DNA of 62,851 nucleotides, from NCBI GenBank assembly GCA_003249215.1, contig QKJR01000089.1, positions 1 to 62,851 on the forward strand. Reading direction: 5' to 3'. Below are positions 47,615 through 58,930 of the stretch, one piece after another. The notes under the pieces are model-generated. The model was given only the letters and a program-made list of their open reading frames with translations. It searched no databases and was not told the origin of the DNA. A program made the translations under genes and the position numbers. Positions within the stretch are counted from its first letter, which is position 1, and each line of letters opens with the position of its first letter. This DNA is from Rhodobacterales bacterium. Its GTDB lineage: Bacteria > Pseudomonadota > Alphaproteobacteria > Rhodobacterales > Rhodobacteraceae.

Positions 47615-47684
47615 TACCCGGCCGCGACCGGGCACGCGCTTGGATGGGGGCCGCCCGACCGCGCCGGACAGCCCGAGATCGGGA

Positions 47685-50178
<2,494 letters not shown>

Positions 50179-50280
50179 GAAACTCGCCTCTACTCAGTCC
50201 CGATCAGTGTTTGTCATTCGACGCGCCCCCTTGCAAGTCCGTCTTATGCCGGGAAACATCGGCAAAAATCAGGAGAGATC

Positions 50281-51246
50281 ATGGCGGGACATTCCTATGA
50301 CAGCGGGCGGCTCGACCTGCCCTTCGTCGGCATCGCGACCTTCGGCAAGCGGCCCTATGTGGCCGACTGGGGCGCGATCGCGGCCGATGTGGCGGTGATG
50401 GGCGCACCCTTCGATTTCGGCACCCAGTTCCGCTCGGGCGCGCGCTTTGGCCCGCGCGGCGTGCGCGAGGCCTCGACGCTCTTCAGCTTCGGCCATGCCG
50501 GGGCCTATGACCACGAGGACGAGGCGACCTATCTTGGCCCCGAGGTCACGATCGTCGACATCGGCGACGCCGATATCGTTCATACCGACACCGAGAAAAG
50601 CCATGCAAATATCGAGGCCGGCGTGCGCGCGATGCTCGCGGCCGGGGCCCTGCCGGTGGTGATCGGGGGCGATCATTCGATCAACATCCCCTGCATCCGC
50701 GCCTTCGACGATCAGGGTCCGATCCATATCCTGCAGATCGACGCGCATCTCGATTTCGTCGATGTCCGCCACGGCGTGCGCCACGGTCACGGCAACCCGA
50801 TGCGCCGCGCCGCCGAGCGCGATTACGTCACCGGGATCACCGCGCTCGGCATCCGCAACGTCAGTTCCACCGCCCGCGACGGCTATGAGGCGGCACGCGA
50901 CATGGGGGACGATATCCTGAGCGTGCGGCAGGTCCGCCGGCTCGGAACCGAGGGGGTTCTGGCCCGCATCCCCAAGGGTGCGCGACTTTATGTCACGATT
51001 GACATCGACGGCTTTTGCCCATCGATCGCACCGGGCACCGGCACGCCCAGCCACGGCGGGTTTCTCTATTACGAGGTGCTCGAGATCCTGCAGGGTGTCG
51101 CGCGGGAACACGAGGTGGTGGGGATCGACCTTGTCGAAGTGGCGCCCGATTACGACCCGACCGGCTCGACCACCATCCTCGCGGCGCAGGTGCTGTTGAA
51201 CTTCCTCGGCTTCATCTTCCACGAGAGGGGCAAGCGCGCGGGCTGA
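50281..51246 (+). CDS. speB: Agmatinase-family ureohydrolase
   Basis: Binuclear-metal hydrolase of 321 residues, expected to turn agmatine into putrescine and urea. All six metal ligands of the arginase superfamily are seen: H132 (GGDHS), D154/H156/D158 (DAHLDFVD) and D241/D243 (TIDIDGFCPS). Arginase-fold members also hydrolyse guanidinobutyrate, guanidinopropionate or guanidine, and the substrate loop (RHGHGNPMRR, APGTGTPSHGG) does not settle this. CAGGAGAG precedes the ATG. Convergent with the FemAB-like gene; no other polyamine gene is near. The gene name is a best guess. Confidence 0.84.
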   Translation: MAGHSYDSGRLDLPFVGIATFGKRPYVADWGAIAADVAVMGAPFDFGTQFRSGARFGPRGVREASTLFSFGHAGAYDHEDEATYLGPEVTIVDIGDADIVHTDTEKSHANIEAGVRAMLAAGALPVVIGGDHSINIPCIRAFDDQGPIHILQIDAHLDFVDVRHGVRHGHGNPMRRAAERDYVTGITALGIRNVSSTARDGYEAARDMGDDILSVRQVRRLGTEGVLARIPKGARLYVTIDIDGFCPSIAPGTGTPSHGGFLYYEVLEILQGVAREHEVVGIDLVEVAPDYDPTGSTTILAAQVLLNFLGFIFHERGKRAG

Positions 51247-51268
51247 GCCGCCCCTGACTGGGCCCCCC

Positions 51269-52225
51269 CTAGCCCGGCAGAACAAGACAGGTCGCGCCCA
51301 GCGGTGCGGCCTGCGCGCCGGTGCCAAGCTTGAAATGCATCAGCCCCGCGCCCTCCTCGGAATTCACGTCGCCGAGGTCGAAGACCCGCACGCCCTGCGC
51401 GCGCAGCCTGAGCGCCGCCTGCCACAACAGCAGGTTATGCGCCCCCGCCGCGCGCCCCTCGGGCCCGCTCCAGCCGATCTGATAGCTCGCGCCCGCGCCA
51501 TGGCGCAGCACGACGATGCCGGCCAGCCGCGCCCCCGCCGCATCCTCGGCCCGGAGCGCCAGAACCCCGCCCAGCTCGGCCGCGGCCCAGGCGGTGACGA
51601 AGGCGGCCGGCAAGGCGCGATAGCCGCGCACCCGGCGTTGCGCCGCCTCCGCCGCGAAAAGCCACGTGGGATCGCTCTCCTCGCGCAGCCGCAGCCCCGC
51701 CCGTTCCGCCGCCGAGAGCCGGTTGCGCCATTTCTGCGCGAGCCCGCGGCGCAACGCCTCGGGCGTGGGGCCAAGATCCCAGAGCGCCTGATGGCGCGGG
51801 GTGACGAGCGGGATCAGCCCGGGCCCGGTCACCGGGCCTTCGGGCGTGGCGATCAGCAGGCCCGGCAGCGCCCGCGCCGCCGCGCGCAGGCAGGCGCGGT
51901 GCAGGTCCGCACCCTCCGCGCCCTCCCGCCCCGCCGCCAGAACCGGACCGCGCCCGATCCACCAGAGCGCGCGCCCGAAGCCCGCCCGCCCGAAGAGCGG
52001 CCGCCCGAGCACCTGCGCCGCGCCGACCGGGGTGCCGCCCAGCCGAAAGACGAGCCGTCGAAAGAGCCGCCCCCCCGCCACGCCAATCGCGCCATAGGCG
52101 GGCCATTGCGCGAGCGCCGGCACCCGCGCAGGCGCGAGCCCCGCCAGAAGCGCGGGCCAGTCCGCGGCGGCGGGGTCGGTGGGGTCGATCTGAATCGCGA
52201 CAGGGTCCATGTCCCCGTTAAGCAT
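51269..52225 (-). CDS. FemAB/GNAT-like acyltransferase
   Basis: 318 residues (ATG at 52223-52225 after TAGGT; an ATG five codons downstream is the alternative). Two GNAT-like halves joined by a long helix, as in FemABX-type aminoacyl transferases. Indicative stretches are WRNRLSAAERAGLRLREE and GAHNLLLWQAALRLRAQGVRVFDLG, the latter common in the CelD/BioF2-like branch. Such enzymes transfer amino acids to peptidoglycan precursors or act in exopolysaccharide synthesis. The role here is unknown. Very Ala/Arg-rich. Confidence 0.72.
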   Translation of the reverse strand: MLNGDMDPVAIQIDPTDPAAADWPALLAGLAPARVPALAQWPAYGAIGVAGGRLFRRLVFRLGGTPVGAAQVLGRPLFGRAGFGRALWWIGRGPVLAAGREGAEGADLHRACLRAAARALPGLLIATPEGPVTGPGLIPLVTPRHQALWDLGPTPEALRRGLAQKWRNRLSAAERAGLRLREESDPTWLFAAEAAQRRVRGYRALPAAFVTAWAAAELGGVLALRAEDAAGARLAGIVVLRHGAGASYQIGWSGPEGRAAGAHNLLLWQAALRLRAQGVRVFDLGDVNSEEGAGLMHFKLGTGAQAAPLGATCLVLPG

Positions 52226-52349
52226 GAATTTACCTAACAGGCCTTTAATGAGCCCCGGAACGACACGGCGGGCGGCCAGAACAACCCTGGCGCGAGAAGG
52301 CCGTCGCCTCGCCCCGCCCCGGCACCGACGCGTTACAGAGAGGTTCGTG

Positions 52350-52511
52350 ATGAAGACCAAGACCGCCCCGCGCGCCTCACAGCGGACACAGCCTCTCCGG
52401 CTCCCCGCCCCGCGGCTCACACCGCAGGCGGCCGGGCTGATCGCGGCGGGGCTCGCACTTGTCTGGCTCGCGGTGCTTGGGCTCTGGCAACTCGGCCGGA
52501 CACTGTTCTGA
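52350..52511 (+). CDS. Small single-pass membrane protein, hypothetical
   Basis: 53 residues: a basic, Pro/Arg/Thr-rich N-terminus (about 1-28), then a hydrophobic segment AAGLIAAGLALVWLAVLGLW and a short charged end. A GAGAGG site lies 6 bases before the ATG. No family recognised and no neighbour coupling. Coding status rests on the ribosome binding site and the membrane segment. Confidence 0.45.
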   Translation: MKTKTAPRASQRTQPLRLPAPRLTPQAAGLIAAGLALVWLAVLGLWQLGRTLF

Positions 52512-52699
52512 GCGATGAAAAGAATTCTACGCAATCGCGCGCCATTTCCGACGTTGACAAAAGCGTGATGCAAGGGCCACAAGCTGCAATGCAGCATGTT
52601 TTCACGACGCCACGTAAGGAAATACGCCGAATTGATTAACGTTTGCGTCATGCTAGGGTCATCCGGGGATAACCGTTCAACACGTAGGGATGAGGACAT
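52512..52699 (+). promoter_or_regulatory. AT-rich promoter region of the FadL-type porin gene
   Basis: About 190 bases, markedly AT-richer than the surroundings (AAAAGAATTCTACGCAATC, GAATTGATTAACG, ATGCTAGGGTCATCC), directly before the porin ATG. A half CtrA-type TTAAC occurs at 52635-52639. No gene seen. Confidence 0.4.
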
Positions 52700-53872
52700 A
52701 TGAGACGTGTTATGATGACGGCTTCCGCACTGGCGCTTGGCGCCACGGCGGCGGCCGCAGGGGGGATCGAACGCTCGAGCCAATCGGTCGCGATCCTGTT
52801 CGAAAAAGGCAATTACGTCGAATTCAACATGGGGCGTGTGCAGCCCGATGTGAGCGGCACACAGCAGGTGAGCGCCTCGGCGCTCTCGCGCGCGGGTGCG
52901 CCGTCGGGTGACATGGCGCCCGATTACACCACCTACAGCCTCGGGTTGAAGGCGGCGGTCAGCGACAAGCTCGATGTGGCCGTGGTGATCGACGAACCGG
53001 TGGGCGCGGATGTCTATTATCCGGCCGGCACCGGCTATCTCTATGGCGGCTCGACGGCCGATATCAACTCGGTCGCGACCACGATCATGGCGCGCTACAA
53101 GCTGCCCGAGAATTTCTCGATCATCGCCGGGGTGCGTCAGCTCAAGACCTCGGGGACGGTCGCGCTGTTCAACGGCTATCGGATGAACACCGACACGGCG
53201 ACCGATTACGGCTATATGGTCGGCGTCGCCTGGGAAAAGCCCGAGATCGCGGCGCGGATCGCGCTGACCTACAACTCGGCCGTGACGCATGATTTCAACG
53301 CGCTCGAAAACGGCATTCCGACCACCTTCGAGACCGAGATCCCGCAATCGGTGAACCTCGAGGCGCAAACCGGGATCGCCAAGGACACGCTCCTGTTCGG
53401 CTCGGTGCGCTGGGTCGACTGGTCGGCCTTCGATATCTCGCCGGCGATGTATACCTATCCCACGCGCTATGGGCTGAGCCCGCTGAACAACCCCTATAAC
53501 GACGCGCTGGTGAGCTACGAGAATGACACCTTCACCTATACGCTGGGTGTGGGGCGCAAGTTCAACGACAACTGGTCGGGCGCGGTCTTCGTCAGCCACG
53601 AGACCGGGAAGGGCGGCTATGCGGGCAACCTCGGGCCGACCGATGGCTCGACCTCGCTGGGCTTAGCGGCGACCTATACCCGCGACAACCTGAAGATCAC
53701 CGGCGGGATCCGCTATATCATGATCGGCGACGCGCTGACCGAGACGCCCGCGGCGCTGGGTCTGGCCACCGGGCAGTGTAACCTCTCGGGCGATCAGGAT
53801 TGCGGCGGCTTCGGCAAGTTCGAGGACAACACCGCGCTGGCCTTTGGGCTGCGGGTCGGCTTCACCTTCTGA
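52700..53872 (+). CDS. OmpP1/FadL-family outer membrane transport protein
   Basis: 390-residue outer-membrane beta-barrel with signal peptide (MRRVMMTASALALGATAAAAG). The mature part has alternating strand pattern, aromatic girdle residues and a C-terminal Phe (AFGLRVGFTF) for BAM recognition. The N-terminus GGIERSSQSVAILFEKGNYVE is like the plug hatch of FadL. Long-chain fatty acids or aromatic hydrophobic compounds are typical ligands. The gene is monocistronic: a strong terminator follows 22 bases after the stop. Confidence 0.9.
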   Translation: MRRVMMTASALALGATAAAAGGIERSSQSVAILFEKGNYVEFNMGRVQPDVSGTQQVSASALSRAGAPSGDMAPDYTTYSLGLKAAVSDKLDVAVVIDEPVGADVYYPAGTGYLYGGSTADINSVATTIMARYKLPENFSIIAGVRQLKTSGTVALFNGYRMNTDTATDYGYMVGVAWEKPEIAARIALTYNSAVTHDFNALENGIPTTFETEIPQSVNLEAQTGIAKDTLLFGSVRWVDWSAFDISPAMYTYPTRYGLSPLNNPYNDALVSYENDTFTYTLGVGRKFNDNWSGAVFVSHETGKGGYAGNLGPTDGSTSLGLAATYTRDNLKITGGIRYIMIGDALTETPAALGLATGQCNLSGDQDCGGFGKFEDNTALAFGLRVGFTF

Positions 53873-53893
53873 GGCCTGCCATAGCGCGACAGG

Positions 53894-53924
53894 AAAGCCC
53901 CGCTCTGCGGGGCTTTTTCTTTTT
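53894..53924 (+). terminator. Rho-independent terminator of the FadL-type porin gene
   Basis: AAAGCCCCGC-TCT-GCGGGGCTTT hairpin (53894-53916) followed by a T-rich run TTCTTTTTT. A perfect intrinsic terminator. Confidence 0.92.
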
Positions 53925-54157
53925 TGGGGGAGAGGACATTTCTACACTGGACGACTGCAGCAAGGCCGCTTCGGTCTCACGCGCGAAACCCGCGCGGAAT
54001 TCAGAATCTGTCGCGATTGCGGGACTATTGCATCGCAGCGATCCAAGCCCCGGCGCCCCGGCACGCAAAGCTTCTGCCAGATTGAGCGAGGCTTTTTCTT
54101 CCTGATCAGATAAGCTCGACAGACTCCCCGGACCTGACAACAACTGGATTCCGTCTG
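53925..54157. other. Non-coding stretch before the island gene
   Basis: About 230 bases after the porin terminator. No coding region or RNA gene identified. Composition moves from high GC to about even. May be the left flank of the inserted island carrying the next gene. Confidence 0.35.
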
Positions 54158-54757
54158 ATGGACTTTGATGATCTTATTGAGCGCGTCCCAGCCCCCGAGA
54201 AGCGGGCTCACAAAGTTCCGGATGGTATCGAAAACAAGATGCATGAAGGTGCCGTGATGGTCGCCTTTGCGATGCACCTGCTGCGCACGACCGAAGCCCG
54301 ACACGTCTTCATCCATCCAGACGGGGAACACGGAAAACGCTTCGACTTTGCGGGGTGGCTCGCGAAACGGGGGTTCGAAAAAGTGAGCGTTCTCGGAACA
54401 ACAAGCTATGGCGGCGCCTACCAGCATTGCAACGGATGGCGCGTCACGATCAATCCAAGTTCAGGCAAGGGTGATGTCGTCGCTCAGATCGGCAACCTGA
54501 CGCTCTCGGCCGAATGCAAGGGCGGCATCATCAACACTCAACACGCGGGACAAGTCTCGCGCATCAGGCAGGGGCTGTGTGAGGCTGTTGGCCTCCTGAT
54601 GGCGTCGGAAAGCCAAGGAAGGCAGGCGGCTGTCGTTCCACTCACACCACAAAGCCTAGCGCTCGCAAAGCGGATGACAGAGCGGTGCCGCCTAGCGGGG
54701 ATAGAAATCTTACTCGTTGAGGAAACCGGTAAAATCATAGAAATAAAATATACTTAG
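54158..54757 (+). CDS. Hypothetical protein with PD-(D/E)xK-like nuclease pattern, on a lower-GC island
   Basis: 199 residues, unlike its neighbours in codon use (ATA, AAA, TTA-type codons; the gene ends ATC ATA GAA ATA AAA TAT ACT). The middle reads SGKGDVVAQIGNLTLSAECKGG: D106 and E119-x-K121 fit the D...ExK core of restriction-like nucleases, preceded by E30 in HEGAVMVAFAMH. QHAGQVSRIRQGLCEAVGLL follows as a helix. No restriction, methylase or phage gene is adjacent. A nuclease or DNA-defence role is inference only; a different fold could share this pattern. Signs of transfer: composition and isolation. Confidence 0.6.
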   Translation: MDFDDLIERVPAPEKRAHKVPDGIENKMHEGAVMVAFAMHLLRTTEARHVFIHPDGEHGKRFDFAGWLAKRGFEKVSVLGTTSYGGAYQHCNGWRVTINPSSGKGDVVAQIGNLTLSAECKGGIINTQHAGQVSRIRQGLCEAVGLLMASESQGRQAAVVPLTPQSLALAKRMTERCRLAGIEILLVEETGKIIEIKYT

Positions 54758-54948
54758 AAGCTTACTCACTTTACGGCCCCTCGGAACGCGAGAGAATGGC
54801 CGGTCTCGCCCCGGACCTGGAGCCCGGCACGTTTCGGATAACGAGGCCCCTACCGCGGTCAAGGACCTGAGCGCACTTAGCTCTGTCCGGCTTCCCTTCC
54901 CGCAACTTCCGGGTGGCCCCCGCGCCCCACCCCGGCTAGCGTCGCGCC
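54758..54948. other. Non-coding stretch after the island gene
   Basis: 190 bases. Composition returns gradually to the chromosome level. No tRNA, att site or terminal repeat was found to mark an element edge. Confidence 0.35.
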
Positions 54949-55863
54949 ATGAGCCAGCCCCCCACCTCCCCCCGCCTCTCCCCCCTCGCCTGGACGCTGC
55001 TCGCCGCGCTCGCGCTCGTCTGGGGCACGTCGTTCCTGTCGAACCGCGCCGCCCTGCCCGAGGTGGGCGTGCTCAGCGTGGTGACCCTGCGCGTGGCGCT
55101 CGGCGCCGCCGCGCTCTGGCTCTGGATCCTCATCCGCCGCATCCCGTTGCCGCGCGATCAGCGCCTCATCGGGCGGTTTCTGCTGATGGGGCTGCTCAAC
55201 AACGTCACCCCCTTCTCGCTCATCGTCTGGGGCCAGAAGCACATCGACTCGGGGCTCGCCGCCATCCTCAACGCCTCGACCGCGCTTTTCGGGGTGGCGA
55301 TCGCCGCGGCGCTCTTTGCCGACGAACGCCTCACCCGCAATCGCGCGATCGGCACCGCGCTCGGCTTTGCCGGTGTCACCCTCGCCATCGGGCCCGGCGC
55401 GCTCTCGGGGTTCGATCTGACCTCGGCGGGGCAGATCGCGGTGCTCGGCGCCTCGGCGAGCTATGGCCTCGCCGCCGCCTATGCCCGCGTCGCGATCCGC
55501 GACCTCGCCCCCGAGATCGCCGCGGCCGGAATGCTCAGCGGCGCGACGCTCTGGATGATCCCGCTGACGCTGGCGCTCGAGGGGCTGCCCGCGCAGGGCT
55601 GGGGCATCAGCACCTGGGGCGCGCTGATCTGGCTCGGGGTCGGCTGCTCGGCGCTGGCCTATCTGCTCTATTACCGGATCCTTGCCATTGCCGGCGCGGG
55701 TAACCTGCTGCTCGTCACGTTGATGATCCCGCCGGTCGCGATCCTCGCGGGCAGCCTCGTCTATCACGAACGTCTCGGGCTCAACGCGCTTGGCGGCTTT
55801 GCCCTTCTCGCCGCCGGGCTCGTGATCCTCAACCGCAAGACCGCGCCCGCTAAAACCCCGTGA
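54949..55863 (+). CDS. EamA/DMT-family transporter
   Basis: 304 residues with ten predicted membrane segments in two EamA repeats (about 15-145 and 160-300). The opening ALALVWGTSFLSNRAALPEV and second-repeat features PVAILAGSLVYHERLGLNALGG are typical. Likely exports small metabolites such as amino acids; substrate unknown. A weak site (CGGCTAGCG) precedes the ATG. The next gene begins 55 bases on, same strand. Confidence 0.9.
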   Translation: MSQPPTSPRLSPLAWTLLAALALVWGTSFLSNRAALPEVGVLSVVTLRVALGAAALWLWILIRRIPLPRDQRLIGRFLLMGLLNNVTPFSLIVWGQKHIDSGLAAILNASTALFGVAIAAALFADERLTRNRAIGTALGFAGVTLAIGPGALSGFDLTSAGQIAVLGASASYGLAAAYARVAIRDLAPEIAAAGMLSGATLWMIPLTLALEGLPAQGWGISTWGALIWLGVGCSALAYLLYYRILAIAGAGNLLLVTLMIPPVAILAGSLVYHERLGLNALGGFALLAAGLVILNRKTAPAKTP

Positions 55864-55918
55864 CGCCGCCCCCTGCCCGCGCTAAACCCGGTGAAAACCG
55901 CAACACCGGGGGCCGGGC

Positions 55919-56776
55919 ATGATCTATCGCAACCGCCGCGACTGGCTCGAGGCACCGCGCAAGCGGGTGCTGCTGTTCGGCATGTCGGGGCTCGGCAAGA
56001 CCTATCTCTCGGCGATGCTGCGCGCGGGCGGATGGTTCCACTACTCGGTCGATTACCGGATCGGCACGCGCTACATGGGCGAATATATCACCGACAACTT
56101 CAAGCGCGAGGCGATGAAGGTGCCGTTCCTGCGCGAACTGCTGCTCTCGGACAGTGTGCATATCTCCTCGAACATCACCTTCGACAATCTCGCGCCGCTC
56201 TCGACCTATCTCGGCAAGCCGGGATCCGAGGCCAAGGGCGGCCTGCCCTTCGAGGACTATTGCCTGCGCCAGCGCCAGCACCGCGCCGCCGAGAAATCCG
56301 CGCTGCTCGACACGATCGCCTTCGTCGAGCGCGCCCGCACGATCTACGGCATCGAGAATTTCGTCTGCGATTCCGGGGGCTCGATCTGCGAGGTGGTGGA
56401 CCCCGAGGATCCCACCGATCCGATCCTGAGCGCGCTCTCGCAAAACCTGCTGATGGTCTGGATCGAGGGCTCGGACGCGCATACCGAGGAACTCGTGCGC
56501 CGCTTCGACCGGGCGCCCAAACCGATGTATTACCGCCCCGAATTCCTCGAGCGCAAATGGGTGCAATACCGCGTCGAACGGGGCCTGCGCGAGGACGAGG
56601 TCACGCCCGACGATTTCGTGCGCTGGACCTATCGCGAGGCGCTCGAGGCGCGCCAGCCCCGCTATGCCGCGATGGCCGCGCATTGGGGCGTGAAGGTGCG
56701 GGCCGAGGACGTGGCCCTTGTCCGCGATGAGAAAGACTTTACATCGCTGATCGCGGCGGCCCTGCCCGCTGCTTAG
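55919..56776 (+). CDS. P-loop ATPase/kinase-like protein of unknown function
   Basis: 285 residues. A Walker A motif lies near the N-terminus (LLFGMSGLGKTYLSAML, about residues 18-34), the rest is mixed alpha/beta with several conserved charged blocks (FVCDSGGSICEVVD, YRPEFLERKW). The compact size and single P-loop point to a nucleotide kinase-like or small GTPase-like activity; no partner is evident. It may be translated with EamA upstream and metA downstream, but the gaps (55 and 49 bases) allow separate promoters. Confidence 0.72.
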   Translation: MIYRNRRDWLEAPRKRVLLFGMSGLGKTYLSAMLRAGGWFHYSVDYRIGTRYMGEYITDNFKREAMKVPFLRELLLSDSVHISSNITFDNLAPLSTYLGKPGSEAKGGLPFEDYCLRQRQHRAAEKSALLDTIAFVERARTIYGIENFVCDSGGSICEVVDPEDPTDPILSALSQNLLMVWIEGSDAHTEELVRRFDRAPKPMYYRPEFLERKWVQYRVERGLREDEVTPDDFVRWTYREALEARQPRYAAMAAHWGVKVRAEDVALVRDEKDFTSLIAAALPAA

Positions 56777-56825
56777 CCAATGTTAACGCCGGCGGGTTAT
56801 GCCGGACCAAGGAGCCCGAGGAAAA

Positions 56826-57746
56826 ATGCCCATCACCCTGCCTGAAACGCTTCCCGCCTTCGACATCCTGTCGCAGGAAGGCGTCATGGTGATGAGCCCC
56901 GGGCGCGCCGCCACGCAGGACATCCGCCCGCTGCGGATCGGCCTGCTGAACCTGATGCCGAAGAAGATCCAGACCGAGAACCAGTTCGCCCGGCTGATCG
57001 GCGCGACGCCGCTGCAGATCGACTTTCAGCTGATCCGGATGACCGAGCATCAGACCAAGAATACCGCCGCCGAGCATATGGAGGAATTCTACCGCCCCTT
57101 CGCCGAGGTGGCCGATGTGGGCGAGCGCTTCGACGGGCTGATCATCACCGGCGCGCCGATCGAGCACCTGCCCTTCGAGGAGGTGACCTATTGGGACGAG
57201 CTCAAGCAGGTCTTCGACTGGACCCAGAGCCATGTCTATTCCACCTTCGGCGTCTGCTGGGGCGGCATGGCGATGGCGTACTATTTCCACGGCATCCAGA
57301 AGCATATGCTCGAGCACAAGGCCTTCGGCTGCTTCCGCCACCGCAATCTGGCGCCGGCCTCGCCCTATCTGCGCGGCTTCTCGGATGACGTGCTGGTGCC
57401 GGTCAGCCGCTGGACCGAGATGCGCGAGGATGAGATCCGCGCCGCAGGCCTGAAGACGCTCATCGCCTCGGACGAGACCGGCCCCTGTCTGGTCGAGGAT
57501 CCGAGCCACCGCGCGCTCTATATCTTCAACCATTTCGAATATGACAGCGGCACGCTCAAAGAAGAATACGACCGCGACGTGGCGAGCGGGAAGGCGATCA
57601 ACGTGCCCGCGAACTACTACCCCGAGGACGATCCGAGCCGCAGCCCGCTCAACCGCTGGCGCAGCCATGCGCATCTGCTTTATGGCAACTGGATCAACGA
57701 GATCTATCAGGGCACGCCCTACGATCTGAACGACATCGGGCGGTAA
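56826..57746 (+). CDS. metA: Homoserine O-acetyltransferase (MetA family, acetyl-CoA type)
   Basis: First step of methionine synthesis: acylation of homoserine. 306 residues, alpha/beta fold of the MetA group. The catalytic Cys is C144 (FGVCWGGMA), with H236 and E238 (IFNHFEYD). E113 in [10 protein letters not shown] takes the place of E. coli G111; in Bacillus MetA a Glu here gives acetyl-CoA specificity, so O-acetylhomoserine is the expected product despite the common succinyltransferase name. AAGGAGCCCGAGG precedes the ATG. Confidence 0.92.
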   Translation: MPITLPETLPAFDILSQEGVMVMSPGRAATQDIRPLRIGLLNLMPKKIQTENQFARLIGATPLQIDFQLIRMTEHQTKNTAAEHMEEFYRPFAEVADVGERFDGLIITGAPIEHLPFEEVTYWDELKQVFDWTQSHVYSTFGVCWGGMAMAYYFHGIQKHMLEHKAFGCFRHRNLAPASPYLRGFSDDVLVPVSRWTEMREDEIRAAGLKTLIASDETGPCLVEDPSHRALYIFNHFEYDSGTLKEEYDRDVASGKAINVPANYYPEDDPSRSPLNRWRSHAHLLYGNWINEIYQGTPYDLNDIGR

Positions 57747-57785
57747 GGTCGCTCCAAAGGCCTGAGGGTTTTGCCGCCCGTCGCA

Positions 57786-57814
57786 GGTCGGGCTCGAACC
57801 GGTGGCGCCCGACC
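57786..57814. other. Stem-loop downstream of metA
   Basis: GGTCGGGC and GCCCGACC form a perfect 8-bp stem with a 13-base loop. No T-run follows, so intrinsic termination is uncertain; it may be an mRNA-end structure. Confidence 0.4.
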
Positions 57815-57881
57815 GGCGACCCCGCAGGATAATTCGGCACTGTTGAGCAGAAGCGACCTTCTCGCCCCCCTCACCTGTGTC

Positions 57882-57931
57882 CAAATATCCCGGGGGAGTC
57901 GTGGCCGCGCCACGACGGGGGCAGCGCCCCC
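57882..57931 (+). repeat. Dispersed repeat copy 4
   Basis: CAAATATCCCGGGGG followed by an extra inverted repeat GTCGTGGC-CGC-GCCACGAC (57898-57916) and the GGGGGC-AGC-GCCCCC hairpin (57917-57931). Same plan as copies 1 to 3 with a different middle part. Confidence 0.7.
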
Positions 57932-57997
57932 CGCCCGCTTGCCGCCCCCGCGCAAGCGCTTATAGTGAAGCGCATTCACATCCCGCAGGAGGCCGCA

Positions 57998-58930
57998 ATG
58001 GGCAAGGACAAGAAAGACAAGATCGAGCTGCCCGAGGACGTCAAGACCGCGGCCGAGGCCGAGGGCATCCCCTTCGTCGGCGACATCACCAAATTCCTGC
58101 GTGACGAGGCGCCCAAATCGGTGCGCAAGGCCATCGAAGACGCGAAGAAGGACGAGATCCTTTCGGAGAGCTATCCTTATCGCGAGGAGATGAAGAAGAA
58201 GGACTACGAAGCGCAGATGGAGGCGCTGCAGGTCGAGCTCGTCAAGATGCTCTGGGACCTGAAATCCACCGGCCGCCGCCTTGCGGTGATCTTCGAGGGC
58301 CGCGACGCGGCTGGCAAGGGCGGCACCATCGCGCGGATGTCGGAAAACCTAAACCCGCGCTCGGCCTATGTGGTCGCCTTGCCGAAACCCACAGATCGCG
58401 AAGCGACGCAATGGTATTTCCAGCGCTATGTCGACTGGCTGCCCGCGGCGGGCGAGATCGCGATGTTCGACCGCTCATGGTATAACCGCGGCGTGGTCGA
58501 ACATGTCTTCGGCTTCTGCACCCCCGAACAGCGCGCGCATTTCTTCGCGCAACTGCCCGATTTCGAGAAGATGCTGGTCGAGGAAGGCATCACGCTCGTC
58601 AAGATCTGGCTCTCGGTCGACCGCGCCGAACAGCTCAAGCGCTTCCTCGAACGCGAGGCCGATCCGCTCAAGCAATGGAAGCTGAGCTGGATCGACGTCG
58701 AAGGCCTCAAGAAATGGGATGAGTACAGCGCCGCGATCAAGGCGACGCTCGAGCGCAGCCATTCCGCGGTCGCCCCCTGGACGGTGATCCGCTCGGACGA
58801 CAAGATGCGCGCGCGCATCGCGGCGATCCAGACGGTGCTGAACGCGGTCGATTACAAGCGCAAGGATGCCGCCGCCATCGGCACGGTCGACGGCAAGATC
58901 TGCGGCGGGATTGACATCCTGAATGTCTAA
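57998..58930 (+). CDS. ppk2: Polyphosphate kinase 2
   Basis: Transfers phosphate between polyphosphate and nucleotides (class I or similar PPK2, about 310 residues). Walker [15 protein letters not shown] (from residue 100), Walker B-like [18 protein letters not shown] and the lid stretch [15 protein letters not shown] are all present. The N-terminal 60 residues are charged and Lys-rich. GCAGGAGG sits before the ATG at 57998, which was chosen over an upstream in-frame ATG. Overlaps the tetR start by 8 bases. Confidence 0.95.
   Translation: MGKDKKDKIELPEDVKTAAEAEGIPFVGDITKFLRDEAPKSVRKAIEDAKKDEILSESYPYREEMKKKDYEAQMEALQVELVKMLWDLKSTGRRLAVIFEGRDAAGKGGTIARMSENLNPRSAYVVALPKPTDREATQWYFQRYVDWLPAAGEIAMFDRSWYNRGVVEHVFGFCTPEQRAHFFAQLPDFEKMLVEEGITLVKIWLSVDRAEQLKRFLEREADPLKQWKLSWIDVEGLKKWDEYSAAIKATLERSHSAVAPWTVIRSDDKMRARIAAIQTVLNAVDYKRKDAAAIGTVDGKICGGIDILNV

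Larger units (their letters stand above)
47412..47684. other. Intergenic region with two inverted copies of the dispersed repeat
   Basis: 273 bases between rsmB start and guaB end, both minus strand. Nearly all of it is the inverted repeat pair listed separately; beyond that no gene or RNA was recognised. Confidence 0.5.

Noticed and set aside
52213-52229. TTAAGCATGAATTTACC as another CtrA site
   Set aside because: The second half is TTTA, one mismatch, and it lies over the start of the FemAB-like gene; too weak beside the two perfect sites.
53925-54157. Frames between the FadL terminator and the island gene as a small protein
   Set aside because: Several overlapping frames exist on both strands, but none has a ribosome binding site or recognisable fold.
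56789-56805. Stem-loop CCGGC...GCCGG in front of metA as a SAM riboswitch
   Set aside because: Only a 5-bp stem in a 49-base gap; none of the conserved SAM-II or SAM/SAH riboswitch sequence could be recognised.
57747-57997. Possible tRNA in the metA-ppk2 gap because of GCTCGAACC
   Set aside because: The surrounding bases fold into a simple 8-bp stem-loop and no acceptor or anticodon arm can be built.
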